From Candidatus Omnitrophota bacterium (lineage in GTDB: Bacteria; Omnitrophota; Gorgyraeia; Aquiviventales; Aquiviventaceae), in contig JACQRD010000033.1 of the NCBI GenBank assembly GCA_016206675.1, positions 1 through 7,104 of the forward strand: 7,104 nt of DNA, read 5' to 3'. The position numbers were made by a program, and so were the translations under genes. The notes beneath the pieces were generated by a model. The model searched no databases. It was given only the letters and a program-made list of their open reading frames with translations, and was not told the DNA's origin. Each line of letters starts with the position of its first letter. Position 1 is the first letter of the stretch. This document shows positions 1 to 5,603 of the stretch, piece by piece.

Positions 1-785
1 ATGAAGGGCAGGTTGATGTCCGTCTCCAGCACGTTGGACAGCTCGATCTTCGCCTTCTCCGCCGCTTCGCGGATGCGCTGCACCGCCATCTTGTCGTTGC
101 GCACGTCGATGCCGGACTCTTTCTTGAACTCGTCGGCGATGTGGTCGATGAGTGCCTGGTCCATGTCGGTGCCGCCGAGCTGCGTATCGCCGCTGGTGGC
201 CTTCACCTCGAAGACCCCTTGCGCCATGTCCATGATGGTCACATCGAGCGTGCCGCCGCCCAGGTCGAAGACCAAAATCTTCTGCTCCTTTTCGGCCTTG
301 TCCAGCCCGTACGCCAGACAGGCGGCCGTGGGTTCGTTGACGATGCGCAGCACTTCAAGGCCCGCGATCGCCCCGGCATCCTTGGTGGCCTGTCGCTGGT
401 TGTCATTGAAGTAGGCCGGCACGGTGATGACGGCCTGGCTGACTGGTTCTCCGAGATGCGCCTCAGCATCCCGCTTGATCTTCTGCAGGATGAACGCCGA
501 GATCTGCTGCGGCGTGTACTCCTTGCCATAGATGCGGTAGACGTGGTCCGTGCCCATCTTCCGCTTGGCGGCCTGCACCGTGCCCTCGGGGTTGGTGGCG
601 GCCTGGCGGCGCGCCGGCTCCCCCACGAGCAGCTGCCCGTCCTTTGTAAACGCCACGTAGGACGGAAACGCCTTGCCGCCGATGCTCGTCCCCTCAGCCG
701 AGGGGATGATCACCGGCCGCCCGTGCTCCATCACGGCGCACGCGCTGTTCGATGTCCCCAAATCGATGCCGATCACTTTGGCCAT
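1..785 (-). CDS. dnaK: Chaperone DnaK (Hsp70), N-terminal part, cut by window edge
   Basis: ATP-driven cytoplasmic chaperone that binds exposed hydrophobic peptides, working with DnaJ and GrpE. The frame is open from an ATG at 785 to the left edge (261 full codons, no stop), covering most of the nucleotide-binding domain. Seen motifs: phosphate-1 loop GIDLGTSNS (residues 6-14), catalytic lysine in AAKRKMG (K74), AVITVPAYFND (119-128), NEPTAA (150-155), phosphate-2 loop FDLGGGTLD (173-181) and QLGGTDMD (202-209). Compared with E. coli DnaK, K70 maps to K74 but T199 maps to T179, so about 24 residues are missing between them; this is the short form known from Gram-positive and archaeal proteins. 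The start is fixed by a strong Shine-Dalgarno at 791-796 with 5-nt spacing. It is the third gene of the hrcA-grpE-dnaK operon, 13 nt after grpE, and should share HrcA/CIRCE control. The substrate-binding domain lies outside the window. Confidence 0.97.
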   Translation of the reverse strand, partial: MAKVIGIDLGTSNSACAVMEHGRPVIIPSAEGTSIGGKAFPSYVAFTKDGQLLVGEPARRQAATNPEGTVQAAKRKMGTDHVYRIYGKEYTPQQISAFILQKIKRDAEAHLGEPVSQAVITVPAYFNDNQRQATKDAGAIAGLEVLRIVNEPTAACLAYGLDKAEKEQKILVFDLGGGTLDVTIMDMAQGVFEVKATSGDTQLGGTDMDQALIDHIADEFKKESGIDVRNDKMAVQRIREAAEKAKIELSNVLETDINLPF

Positions 786-790
786 TGGAT

Positions 791-796
791 CCTCCT
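791..796 (-). promoter_or_regulatory. Strong Shine-Dalgarno of dnaK
   Basis: On the minus strand AGGAGG lies 5 nt before the dnaK ATG (within AAGGAGGATCCAATG), starting three nucleotides past the grpE stop codon. It decides the dnaK start and suggests high translation, as expected for the major chaperone of the operon. Confidence 0.85.
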
Positions 797-798
797 TC

Positions 799-1365
799 TT
801 ACTCTGCCTGTGGATTGTCCTGTGTTTGCTTTGGTTGCTCTGTACTGTGTGCTGACGGCTGTGTGCTGTGTGCTGACCTAGCGACTTTTACCATAGCTGG
901 TCTGATGACTTTCCCATGCATCGTATAGCCAACTTGTACTTCGTCCGTCACGGTCTCATCCGCCTGACCGTCCGTCGCGTCCACGTGGGCGACCGCCTCG
1001 TGCCGGTGCGGATCGAACCGCTCGCCCACCGTCGGGATGCGCTTGACCCCTTCTTTCTGCAGCACCCCGAGCAGCTGCCGGTAGATCAAATGAATCCCTT
1101 TGATGACCGCTTGCGGGTCTGACTGCTTATCCACCGCCACCAGCGCCTGATCCAGGCTGTCGATGATCGGCAGCAGCTCCCGCACCATCGACTCCGACGC
1201 GTAGCGGACGGACTCTTCCTTCTCTTTCTGCAGCCGCTTGCGGGTGTTGTCCAAGTCCGCGAGCGTGCGCAGGTACTGATCTTTGGCCTGCTCGGCCTGC
1301 GCCTGCAGCCGCTTCAAGGGATCCTCAGGCTTCTGATGCGGCTGCCCGTCGGGCTTGAGGATCAT
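799..1365 (-). CDS. grpE: Nucleotide exchange factor GrpE with repeat-derived C-terminal tail
   Basis: GrpE releases ADP from DnaK and so resets the chaperone cycle; it acts as a cytoplasmic dimer. The 188-aa product has a short polar N-terminus (1-18), a long helical coiled-coil region (about 19-80, including YLRTLADLDNTRKR), the helical LLPIIDSLDQAL segment (64-75), and the C-terminal beta domain with GVKRIPTVGERFDPHRHEAV (106-125) and the signature GYTMHGKVIRPAMVKVA (146-162). Family members usually end soon after this signature; here about 26 polar residues follow (163-188), containing a seven-residue repeat SAHSTQP / SAHSTEQ produced by a heptanucleotide DNA repeat. The ATG at 1363-1365 overlaps the hrcA stop as ATGA, and a GGGAG lies 11 nt upstream inside hrcA, so the two are probably translationally coupled. 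The identity is firm; the function of the tail, if any, is unknown. Confidence 0.97.
   Translation of the reverse strand: MILKPDGQPHQKPEDPLKRLQAQAEQAKDQYLRTLADLDNTRKRLQKEKEESVRYASESMVRELLPIIDSLDQALVAVDKQSDPQAVIKGIHLIYRQLLGVLQKEGVKRIPTVGERFDPHRHEAVAHVDATDGQADETVTDEVQVGYTMHGKVIRPAMVKVARSAHSTQPSAHSTEQPKQTQDNPQAE
838..879 (-). repeat. Degenerate heptanucleotide tract in the grpE 3' end
   Basis: On the minus strand a period-7 tract based on CACACAG spans about six units. On the plus strand the units start at 838, 845, 852, 859, 866 and 873; those at 845, 859 and 866 are identical (CTGTGTG), the others are degenerate (for example CTGACGG, CTCTGTA). Because 7 is not a multiple of 3, the reading frame rotates and the encoded peptide repeats every seven residues. 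It lies in the non-conserved tail of grpE. Confidence 0.75.
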
Positions 1366-2417
1366 GACGATTCACGCTCCCAGCGGCTCAGCACGTCCGT
1401 CACACAGCGGCTCATCCCTTCCACCAGGGCCCGCATGCGGCGGTAGTCCATCCGCCGCGGCCCCAGCACCCCAAGGCCGCCGATGGCTTCATCATGAATC
1501 GCAAAGGATGCGGTCAGGTAACTGCACTCGTCCAACCCGGGGACTTGCACCTCGCGGCCGATGCGCACGCGCACGCCCTCCCCGCCCGCATCCTGCCGCA
1601 GCCGCTGCAAGAGCACGTCTTCCGCATCCAGCCCCCGCAGCAGCTCCTGCGCCTTGCGGGGATCGCGCAGGAATTCCGGTTGGGCGATCACGTAGCTGGC
1701 CCCTTCCAGCAGCAGCCGCTCCTCCGGCTCGGTGGAGAGCGCATGCTGCAGGATGTCCAGCGATCGCTTGACCAAATGGTAGAACGAGTCGCTCTGGGCC
1801 AGCATGCGCCGCTCCAGCGACTCCAGCAATCCCCCGAACGGCAAGCCGGCCAATTCGGTCGTCATGAAGCGGGCCAGCGCCGCCGCCTCATCGCGCGTCA
1901 TCGGCTCGGTGACTTCCACGACCGAAGAGGACACGATCTCCTCATTCGCCACCATGACGCAGAGAATCTTGCGCACGCCCAGCGGCACCAGCTCGACCTG
2001 CTTCATGGTGCTCTGCTTGACGGTCGGCGCCACCACGAAGGCCGCCTGCTGGGTCAACTGCGAGAGCGCCTCGCCGGAGCGCTCCAGCAGCTCCTCCACA
2101 TCGAGCTCCGGCGGCTCAATCAGCGCGGCCATCTGCCGCAGCTCCTCCTGCGGCAGATGGTGCACGTCCATCACCGCATCCACGTAGTAGCGGTAGCCGC
2201 GGTCGGTCGGCACGCGCCCCGCCGAGGTGTGCGGCTGCTCCAGCAAGCCGGCCTCTTCTAAATCCACCATGATGTTGCGGATGGTGGCGGGGCTTAAGCT
2301 TGAGCGCAGCTTCTTGGAGACATATTCCGAACCCACCGGTGCCGCCGAGGCCACATACGCCTCGATGATCAGCTCGAGGATTCTCTTTCTCCTTTGTTCA
2401 AAGTCACTTACGCTCAT
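1362..2417 (-). CDS. hrcA: Heat-inducible transcription repressor HrcA
   Basis: HrcA is a dimeric repressor that binds the CIRCE operator and shuts off chaperone operons; its activity depends on folding help from GroEL, which gives heat induction. The 351-aa product has the family's usual length. It starts with the winged-helix DNA-binding domain (about 5-80), seen in RKRILELIIEAYVASAAPVGS, LSPATIRNIMVDLEEAGLLEQPHTSAGRVPTDRGYRYYVD, followed by the GAF-like and dimerisation region with typical late motifs such as GPRRMDYRRM near the C-terminus. The ATG at 2415-2417 is preceded by ACGAGG four nucleotides away, a rather close Shine-Dalgarno. A perfect CIRCE lies just upstream, so the gene is autoregulated. 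It is first in the hrcA-grpE-dnaK operon; its TGA overlaps the grpE ATG. Identity is supported independently by protein and operator. Confidence 0.97.
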   Translation of the reverse strand: MSVSDFEQRRKRILELIIEAYVASAAPVGSEYVSKKLRSSLSPATIRNIMVDLEEAGLLEQPHTSAGRVPTDRGYRYYVDAVMDVHHLPQEELRQMAALIEPPELDVEELLERSGEALSQLTQQAAFVVAPTVKQSTMKQVELVPLGVRKILCVMVANEEIVSSSVVEVTEPMTRDEAAALARFMTTELAGLPFGGLLESLERRMLAQSDSFYHLVKRSLDILQHALSTEPEERLLLEGASYVIAQPEFLRDPRKAQELLRGLDAEDVLLQRLRQDAGGEGVRVRIGREVQVPGLDECSYLTASFAIHDEAIGGLGVLGPRRMDYRRMRALVEGMSRCVTDVLSRWERESS

Positions 2418-2430
2418 TCTGCCTCGTTTA

Positions 2431-2457
2431 TTAGCACTCTATTTTACTGAGTGCTAA
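2431..2457 (-). promoter_or_regulatory. CIRCE operator (HrcA binding site)
   Basis: A perfect 9-bp inverted repeat, TTAGCACTC (2431-2439) and GAGTGCTAA (2449-2457), with a 9-nt spacer, is identical to the known CIRCE consensus. It sits 13 nt before the hrcA ATG and covers the start site predicted from the promoter, so bound HrcA would block initiation. It would also form a hairpin in the 5' leader of the mRNA. Confidence 0.97.
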
Positions 2458-2461
2458 CAAA

Positions 2462-2490
2462 ACTATATCCCACGGAGTCCGGCCTGTCAA
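2462..2490 (-). promoter_or_regulatory. Sigma70-type promoter of hrcA-grpE-dnaK
   Basis: On the minus strand a perfect -35 TTGACA (2485-2490) and a -10 TATAGT (2462-2467, five of six consensus bases) are separated by exactly 17 nt. The expected start is near 2455, inside the CIRCE element, giving a leader of about 38 nt. The -35 begins about 18 nt after the stop of the upstream glycosyltransferase gene. The strong promoter plus operator layout predicts repression by HrcA rather than a dedicated heat-shock sigma factor. Confidence 0.9.
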
Positions 2491-2508
2491 GCCCAAAAAG
2501 ACCCCGGA

Positions 2509-4068
2509 TCAGCCGGTTGGCCACGCCAAGCGGTAGACCATCACGTCGAGGTAGGCACGTTCCTCTTGCACCCGAATCTCCTTGAGCCACTTGACGGCAT
2601 CCGGATAGCGCTTGACCGTCACCAGCCAAATGGACGGGGCGCGCCGCAATCGGACGATGGTCTCCGCTGGAAGTACCTCGCCCAAAAACAGAACGGGGTA
2701 ATTGGTGCGGCCTCCGTACTGGGCAAAGGGCAGGTACAAGGACTTCAAGTACCAGTCCACGCCCTGGCCGGCGACGCTGTCAAACGCGATGACATCCCCT
2801 GGTTGGAGCGCGCCAAGGGTCTCAGTGACCACACGGCGCCACTCCGAGCGCTGGACGGCCCGGGACGGCTGCAACTCGCCAACAGCAAGACCGATGGCGG
2901 CAGCCAGCAGGATGCCCGAAACCATACGCCGCAACCACGGACGCCAGCGGCAGACCACACCGGCGACCAGCACATAGACTCCCAAACTGGCGAGCAGCGT
3001 GTAGCGGATCCAGCGCAACAGCAGGGTGGAGCGCGACAAATCCCACGCCGTCAGCACAACGACCGGCAACAGCAACCAGCAGCTCCACAACAATACCGCC
3101 CGGCGGTATCGCCAACTGCCCAGAAGAATCAACCCCCAACAGGCGACGCCAAGCATCGCGGCATGCGACAATGACATGCCGCCCAGGAAGATCGGAGGAT
3201 TCACCGGATCCGGCAGCTCAACGAACCAACGCACCGGCAGGCTGAAGGCGTACGTCCAAGTCACGGCACGTTGAGCGGGCGCATCCCATCGTAGCCATTG
3301 CTCCTGAGCCAAAGGTTGCTGCAGCCCCACCCATGGCCCCCACACCAGGAGAAACGCCACGACGGCCAACCCCACGCTGAGCAACAGCGGGCCGCGCCGC
3401 TCGTTGCGGATGCCGAGGACCACATACGCTAGGAGGGCGGCCGCCGTCAGGAGCATGCTGTAATGGGTCAACAGCCCGGCGAAGACGCACAGCCCAAGCG
3501 CCATCAGGCGTGCGCGGGTGATCCCATCGCGTTCAATGCGCACCAGTGCGAGGGCTGCACCCAACGCCAGCGCCATCACCAGCGCATAGTTGCGCACCTC
3601 TTGCGCGTAGGTGATCTGCGGTGGCGCAACGGCCATGAGGAGCCCCGCGAGCACGCCGGCGCCTCGGCCGAATTGCAGCCTGGCAAGCCCCATTGCCAAC
3701 AGGACGGCGGCGAGCGAGGCGATCAGCGAGAAGCTTCGCGCCGCCAGAGCACCCTCTCCCCACAGGCTACGCCAGCCGCGCAGCAGGAGAAAGTAGAGCG
3801 GCGGATGGGTGATCTCCGAGGCGGTCGCGCGCCAGACGGCGGGCCACGGTGGGGCGCCGGCCAGCGACATCAACTCAGGCGCTGGATCGATCACCGCGCT
3901 GCTCGGCAGCCGCCCGTGAGCCAGCCCGCGGCCGGTGGAGCATTCCAGCGAAAACAATTCATCAACCGTGAGGTCGTGCCGTGTCAATCCGTTGAAGCGC
4001 AGGCCGGCGGCAAGGCCGATGATGCTGATCCAGAGCGCTGCTTCGAGCCACCGGCGAGCCCATCCCAT
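2509..4068 (-). CDS. GT-C family membrane glycosyltransferase (PMT/ArnT-like)
   Basis: A 519-aa polytopic membrane protein resembling the PMT_2/ArnT-type GT-C glycosyltransferases, which move a sugar from a polyprenyl-phosphate donor to protein or lipid outside the cytoplasmic membrane. Seen: first membrane segment (about 8-24), then a first outer loop with the acidic pair in VDELFS (D36-E37), the position of the catalytic aspartate in this fold; HPPLYFLLLRGW (88-99) at the second segment; and YAQEVRNYAL (154-163), a common PMT_2 motif. Further hydrophobic segments continue to about residue 395, then a soluble C-terminal domain of roughly 120 residues (EWRRVVTETLGALQPGDVIAFD onward), probably outside the membrane. 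The ATG follows the hflX TAG directly (TAGATG) and I see no Shine-Dalgarno, so it is probably translated by coupling to hflX. Substrate and donor cannot be deduced. Confidence 0.85.
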   Translation of the reverse strand: MGWARRWLEAALWISIIGLAAGLRFNGLTRHDLTVDELFSLECSTGRGLAHGRLPSSAVIDPAPELMSLAGAPPWPAVWRATASEITHPPLYFLLLRGWRSLWGEGALAARSFSLIASLAAVLLAMGLARLQFGRGAGVLAGLLMAVAPPQITYAQEVRNYALVMALALGAALALVRIERDGITRARLMALGLCVFAGLLTHYSMLLTAAALLAYVVLGIRNERRGPLLLSVGLAVVAFLLVWGPWVGLQQPLAQEQWLRWDAPAQRAVTWTYAFSLPVRWFVELPDPVNPPIFLGGMSLSHAAMLGVACWGLILLGSWRYRRAVLLWSCWLLLPVVVLTAWDLSRSTLLLRWIRYTLLASLGVYVLVAGVVCRWRPWLRRMVSGILLAAAIGLAVGELQPSRAVQRSEWRRVVTETLGALQPGDVIAFDSVAGQGVDWYLKSLYLPFAQYGGRTNYPVLFLGEVLPAETIVRLRRAPSIWLVTVKRYPDAVKWLKEIRVQEERAYLDVMVYRLAWPTG

Positions 4069-5181
4069 CTAAGGAGAGACGGCAGCGGAGGCCAGCTGCT
4101 GGCCGAGGCGCTCAAGCAGCCGGTCAAGGCCCTGCCCCTTCGCCGCTGAGATGGCCACGGCCGGCTGGTAGGCCTGCTCCAGCGCCGCAAGCCTCGCCGC
4201 GTCGGAGACCAGATCGCGCTTGTTCAGCACGATGATGGCGGGCTTCTGCTGCAGCCCCAGCTGCCGCAGGACGTCTTCCACCGCCGCCGCATGCTCCCCG
4301 ATCAACGGATGGCTGGCATCCAGCACGTGCAGCAGCACATCCGCGTCGCGCGCCTCTTCCAGGGTGGCTTTGAACGCTTCGATCAAATGGTGCGGCAGAT
4401 GGTGCAGAAAGCCAACCGTGTCGGTGACGATGATCATCCGCCCATCGGAAAGCCGCAGACGACGTGCCAGCGGATCCAGCGTGGTGAAGAGCTGATTCTG
4501 CGCCGCACCAGCCGAGCCGGTCAGCCGGTTGAGCAGCGTGGTCTTGCCCGCGTTGGTGTAGCCCACCAGGGCGGCCACCGGCACGCGCCGCTCTCGGCGC
4601 TCGACACGCGCGGTCTGGCGCCGGCGCGCCAATTTCTCCAGCTCATCGCCCAACCGGCCCAGGCGCGCGCGGATGCGGCGGCGGTCCATCTCCAGCTTCT
4701 GCTCGCCGGGGCCTCGGGTGCCGATGCCGCCTCCCAGCCGCGAGAGCATCACCCCCTTGCCCGCCAGCCGCGGCAGCAGATAGCGCAGCTGGGCCAGCTC
4801 CACCTGGATTTTGCCCTCCTGCGAGCGCGCCCGCTGGGCGAAGATGTCGAGGATCAGCTGCGTGCGGTCGATGGTCTTCACCCCCAGCGCCTCTTCGACG
4901 TTGCGCTGCTGGGCCGCGGAGAGCTCCTGGTTGAAGATGACAGCCTGCGCCTGGGCCTCCGACGCGACGGCGGCGACTTCCTCGAGTTTGCCGGAGCCGA
5001 CCAGGGTCGCCGCCACCGGTTCGTGGCGGCGGGCCAGCACTTCCCCCACGACGCGGCAGCCGCAGGAGAGGCTCAACTCCTTCAGCTCGCTGGCTTCATC
5101 CTCAATCGACCAGAGCCGCTCGCCTTTGGAAAAGCGGGGATCGAGTTGGACGGTGACGAGGACGGCTCGTTCACTTGGCAT
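4069..5181 (-). CDS. hflX: Ribosome-associated GTPase HflX
   Basis: HflX is a GTPase that binds the 50S subunit and splits stalled 70S ribosomes under stress. The 370-aa product has the HflX N-terminal domain (about 5-110, with TLVGSGKLEE at 59-68 and FNQELS at 83-88), the linker signature GGGIGTRGPGE (150-160), a helical region, and a complete G domain: G1 GYTNAGKTT (207-215), G2 region FTTLDP (232-237), G3 DTVGF (254-258), G4 NKRD (320-323) and G5 SAAK (345-348). Its length fits the shorter bacterial forms, which lack the long C-terminal extension of E. coli HflX. The start is bounded because an in-frame TGA lies one codon before the ATG (TGA TTT ATG). There is no clear Shine-Dalgarno. It lies downstream of miaA, a frequent arrangement, but separated from it by a palindromic element; the glycosyltransferase gene abuts its 3' end. 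Confidence 0.96.
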   Translation of the reverse strand: MPSERAVLVTVQLDPRFSKGERLWSIEDEASELKELSLSCGCRVVGEVLARRHEPVAATLVGSGKLEEVAAVASEAQAQAVIFNQELSAAQQRNVEEALGVKTIDRTQLILDIFAQRARSQEGKIQVELAQLRYLLPRLAGKGVMLSRLGGGIGTRGPGEQKLEMDRRRIRARLGRLGDELEKLARRRQTARVERRERRVPVAALVGYTNAGKTTLLNRLTGSAGAAQNQLFTTLDPLARRLRLSDGRMIIVTDTVGFLHHLPHHLIEAFKATLEEARDADVLLHVLDASHPLIGEHAAAVEDVLRQLGLQQKPAIIVLNKRDLVSDAARLAALEQAYQPAVAISAAKGQGLDRLLERLGQQLASAAVSP

Positions 5182-5195
5182 AAATCACAAAGATG

Positions 5196-5230
5196 GAAGC
5201 AGGAAACCGGATGCTGGAGGTTGGAAAAAC
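5196..5230 (+). repeat. Heptanucleotide tract, five degenerate units, left of the palindrome
   Basis: On the plus strand, five consecutive 7-nt units start at 5196, 5203, 5210, 5217 and 5224, all beginning with GA (for example GAAGCAG and GATGCTG), matching a GAAGCTG-like consensus. They lie between the hflX start and the left end of the palindrome. The segment 5213-5226 matches the reverse complement of 5622-5635 at 13 of 14 bases, so this tract is an inverted relative of the one at the miaA end. Confidence 0.65.
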
Positions 5231-5232
5231 CC

Positions 5233-5253
5233 TAGAACCGGCTTCATAAATCC
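5233..5253 (+). repeat. Left 21-bp terminal inverted repeat
   Basis: It begins TAGAACCGG and ends ATAAATCC, and is the exact reverse complement of 5501-5521 over all 21 bases. The base before it (C at 5232) does not pair with the base after the right copy (A at 5522), so the repeat ends sharply at a TA on each side. Confidence 0.95.
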
Positions 5254-5306
5254 GCGCGAGCCGCGTTGCGAGCGCCCGGGCTGCGTGGCCGAGGCGCGAC
5301 GACGAC

Positions 5307-5328
5307 GGCGTAGTCGCAGCACTACGCC
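5307..5328. repeat. Left side hairpin of the palindromic element
   Basis: GGCGTAGT (5307-5314) and ACTACGCC (5321-5328) form a perfect 8-bp stem with a 6-nt loop (CGCAGC). It mirrors the hairpin at 5428-5449 about the element's axis. Confidence 0.85.
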
Positions 5329-5427
5329 GAGGAGGAGCAACGACGGCCACGGGCCCGGCCGCCGCAACCCCTTGGTTTCCACCAGGCTGGGCCGAGCTGC
5401 GTCGGCCCGCGGCGTTGCTCGTCGCTC

Positions 5428-5449
5428 GCGTACTCGTCTTCGAGTACGC
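5428..5449. repeat. Right side hairpin of the palindromic element
   Basis: GCGTACTCG (5428-5436) and CGAGTACGC (5441-5449) form a perfect 9-bp stem with a TCTT tetraloop. Compared with the mirror hairpin at 5307-5328 the stem sequence differs but pairing is kept in both, which suggests the structure itself is conserved. Confidence 0.87.
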
Positions 5450-5500
5450 CACGCTCCTCGCGCCTGGCGGGCCTCGCAGCTGGGCCCAGCGCGGTCGCGG

Positions 5501-5521
5501 GGATTTATGAAGCCGGTTCTA
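5501..5521 (-). repeat. Right 21-bp terminal inverted repeat
   Basis: Exact reverse complement of 5233-5253; begins GGATTTAT and ends CCGGTTCTA on the plus strand. It closes the palindromic element on the miaA side. Confidence 0.95.
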
Positions 5522-5603
5522 ACACGCTCTACCAAGTGGACAAAACCGAGCAGATCGGCATGCAATAGCAGGATCGAGCGAGGCGTCAATCACTTTCGAT
5601 ACG

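Larger units (their letters stand above)
5233..5521. mobile_element. Cloverleaf-like palindromic element, probably MITE-type
   Basis: A 289-bp GC-rich element bounded by perfect 21-bp inverted repeats and symmetrical about one axis near 5378. Nested pairings seen in order: 5233-5253 with 5501-5521; 5280-5285 with 5475-5480; 5292-5299 with 5458-5465; 5335-5342 with 5413-5420; 5351-5355 with 5404-5408; and an apical hairpin 5371-5376 with 5381-5386 (loop TTCC, one G-U pair). Each half also carries a side hairpin at a mirror position (5307-5328 and 5428-5449). It encodes no protein I can support. The ends start and finish with TA, compatible with a TA target duplication as made by IS630/Tc1-mariner transposases, so a non-autonomous element is likely. 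Alternatives are a REP/BIME-like extragenic repeat or a structured RNA. The palindrome is seen directly; mobility is inferred. Confidence 0.7.

Noticed and set aside
2495..2516. Possible terminator after the glycosyltransferase: CCGG (2513-2516) and CCGG (2504-2507) followed by five T on the minus strand.
   Set aside because: The stem is only 4 bp and overlaps the stop codon region; too weak to call without energy calculation.
4291..5235. Long plus-strand open frames opposite hflX (also opposite hrcA, grpE, the glycosyltransferase and miaA).
   Set aside because: They lie antisense to well identified conserved genes, have His/Arg/Gln-rich or Ser/Arg-rich translations, and show no family motifs; they are by-products of high GC content.
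5179..5252. CATAAATC occurs both at the hflX start (5179-5186) and in the left terminal repeat (5245-5252).
   Set aside because: An 8-mer shared once over a short distance can be chance; no further similarity extends from it.
5233..5521. CRISPR array or tRNA-like gene in the gap, given the repeats and cloverleaf shape.
   Set aside because: There are no regularly spaced direct repeats with unique spacers, and at 289 bp with no CCA-end or anticodon-arm layout it cannot be a tRNA.
5185..5589. A 134-codon open frame on the minus strand across the palindromic element, ending one codon before hflX.
   Set aside because: It would start with TTG without a Shine-Dalgarno, its composition is Arg/Ala-rich from GC-rich palindromic DNA, and it resembles no family I know. 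It matters only as a possible coupling frame for hflX.
5562..5589. Candidate promoter TTGACG-N16-TATTGC for hflX on the minus strand.
   Set aside because: The -10 matches only three consensus bases and the spacing is short; kept as a mention in the gap entry but not annotated separately.
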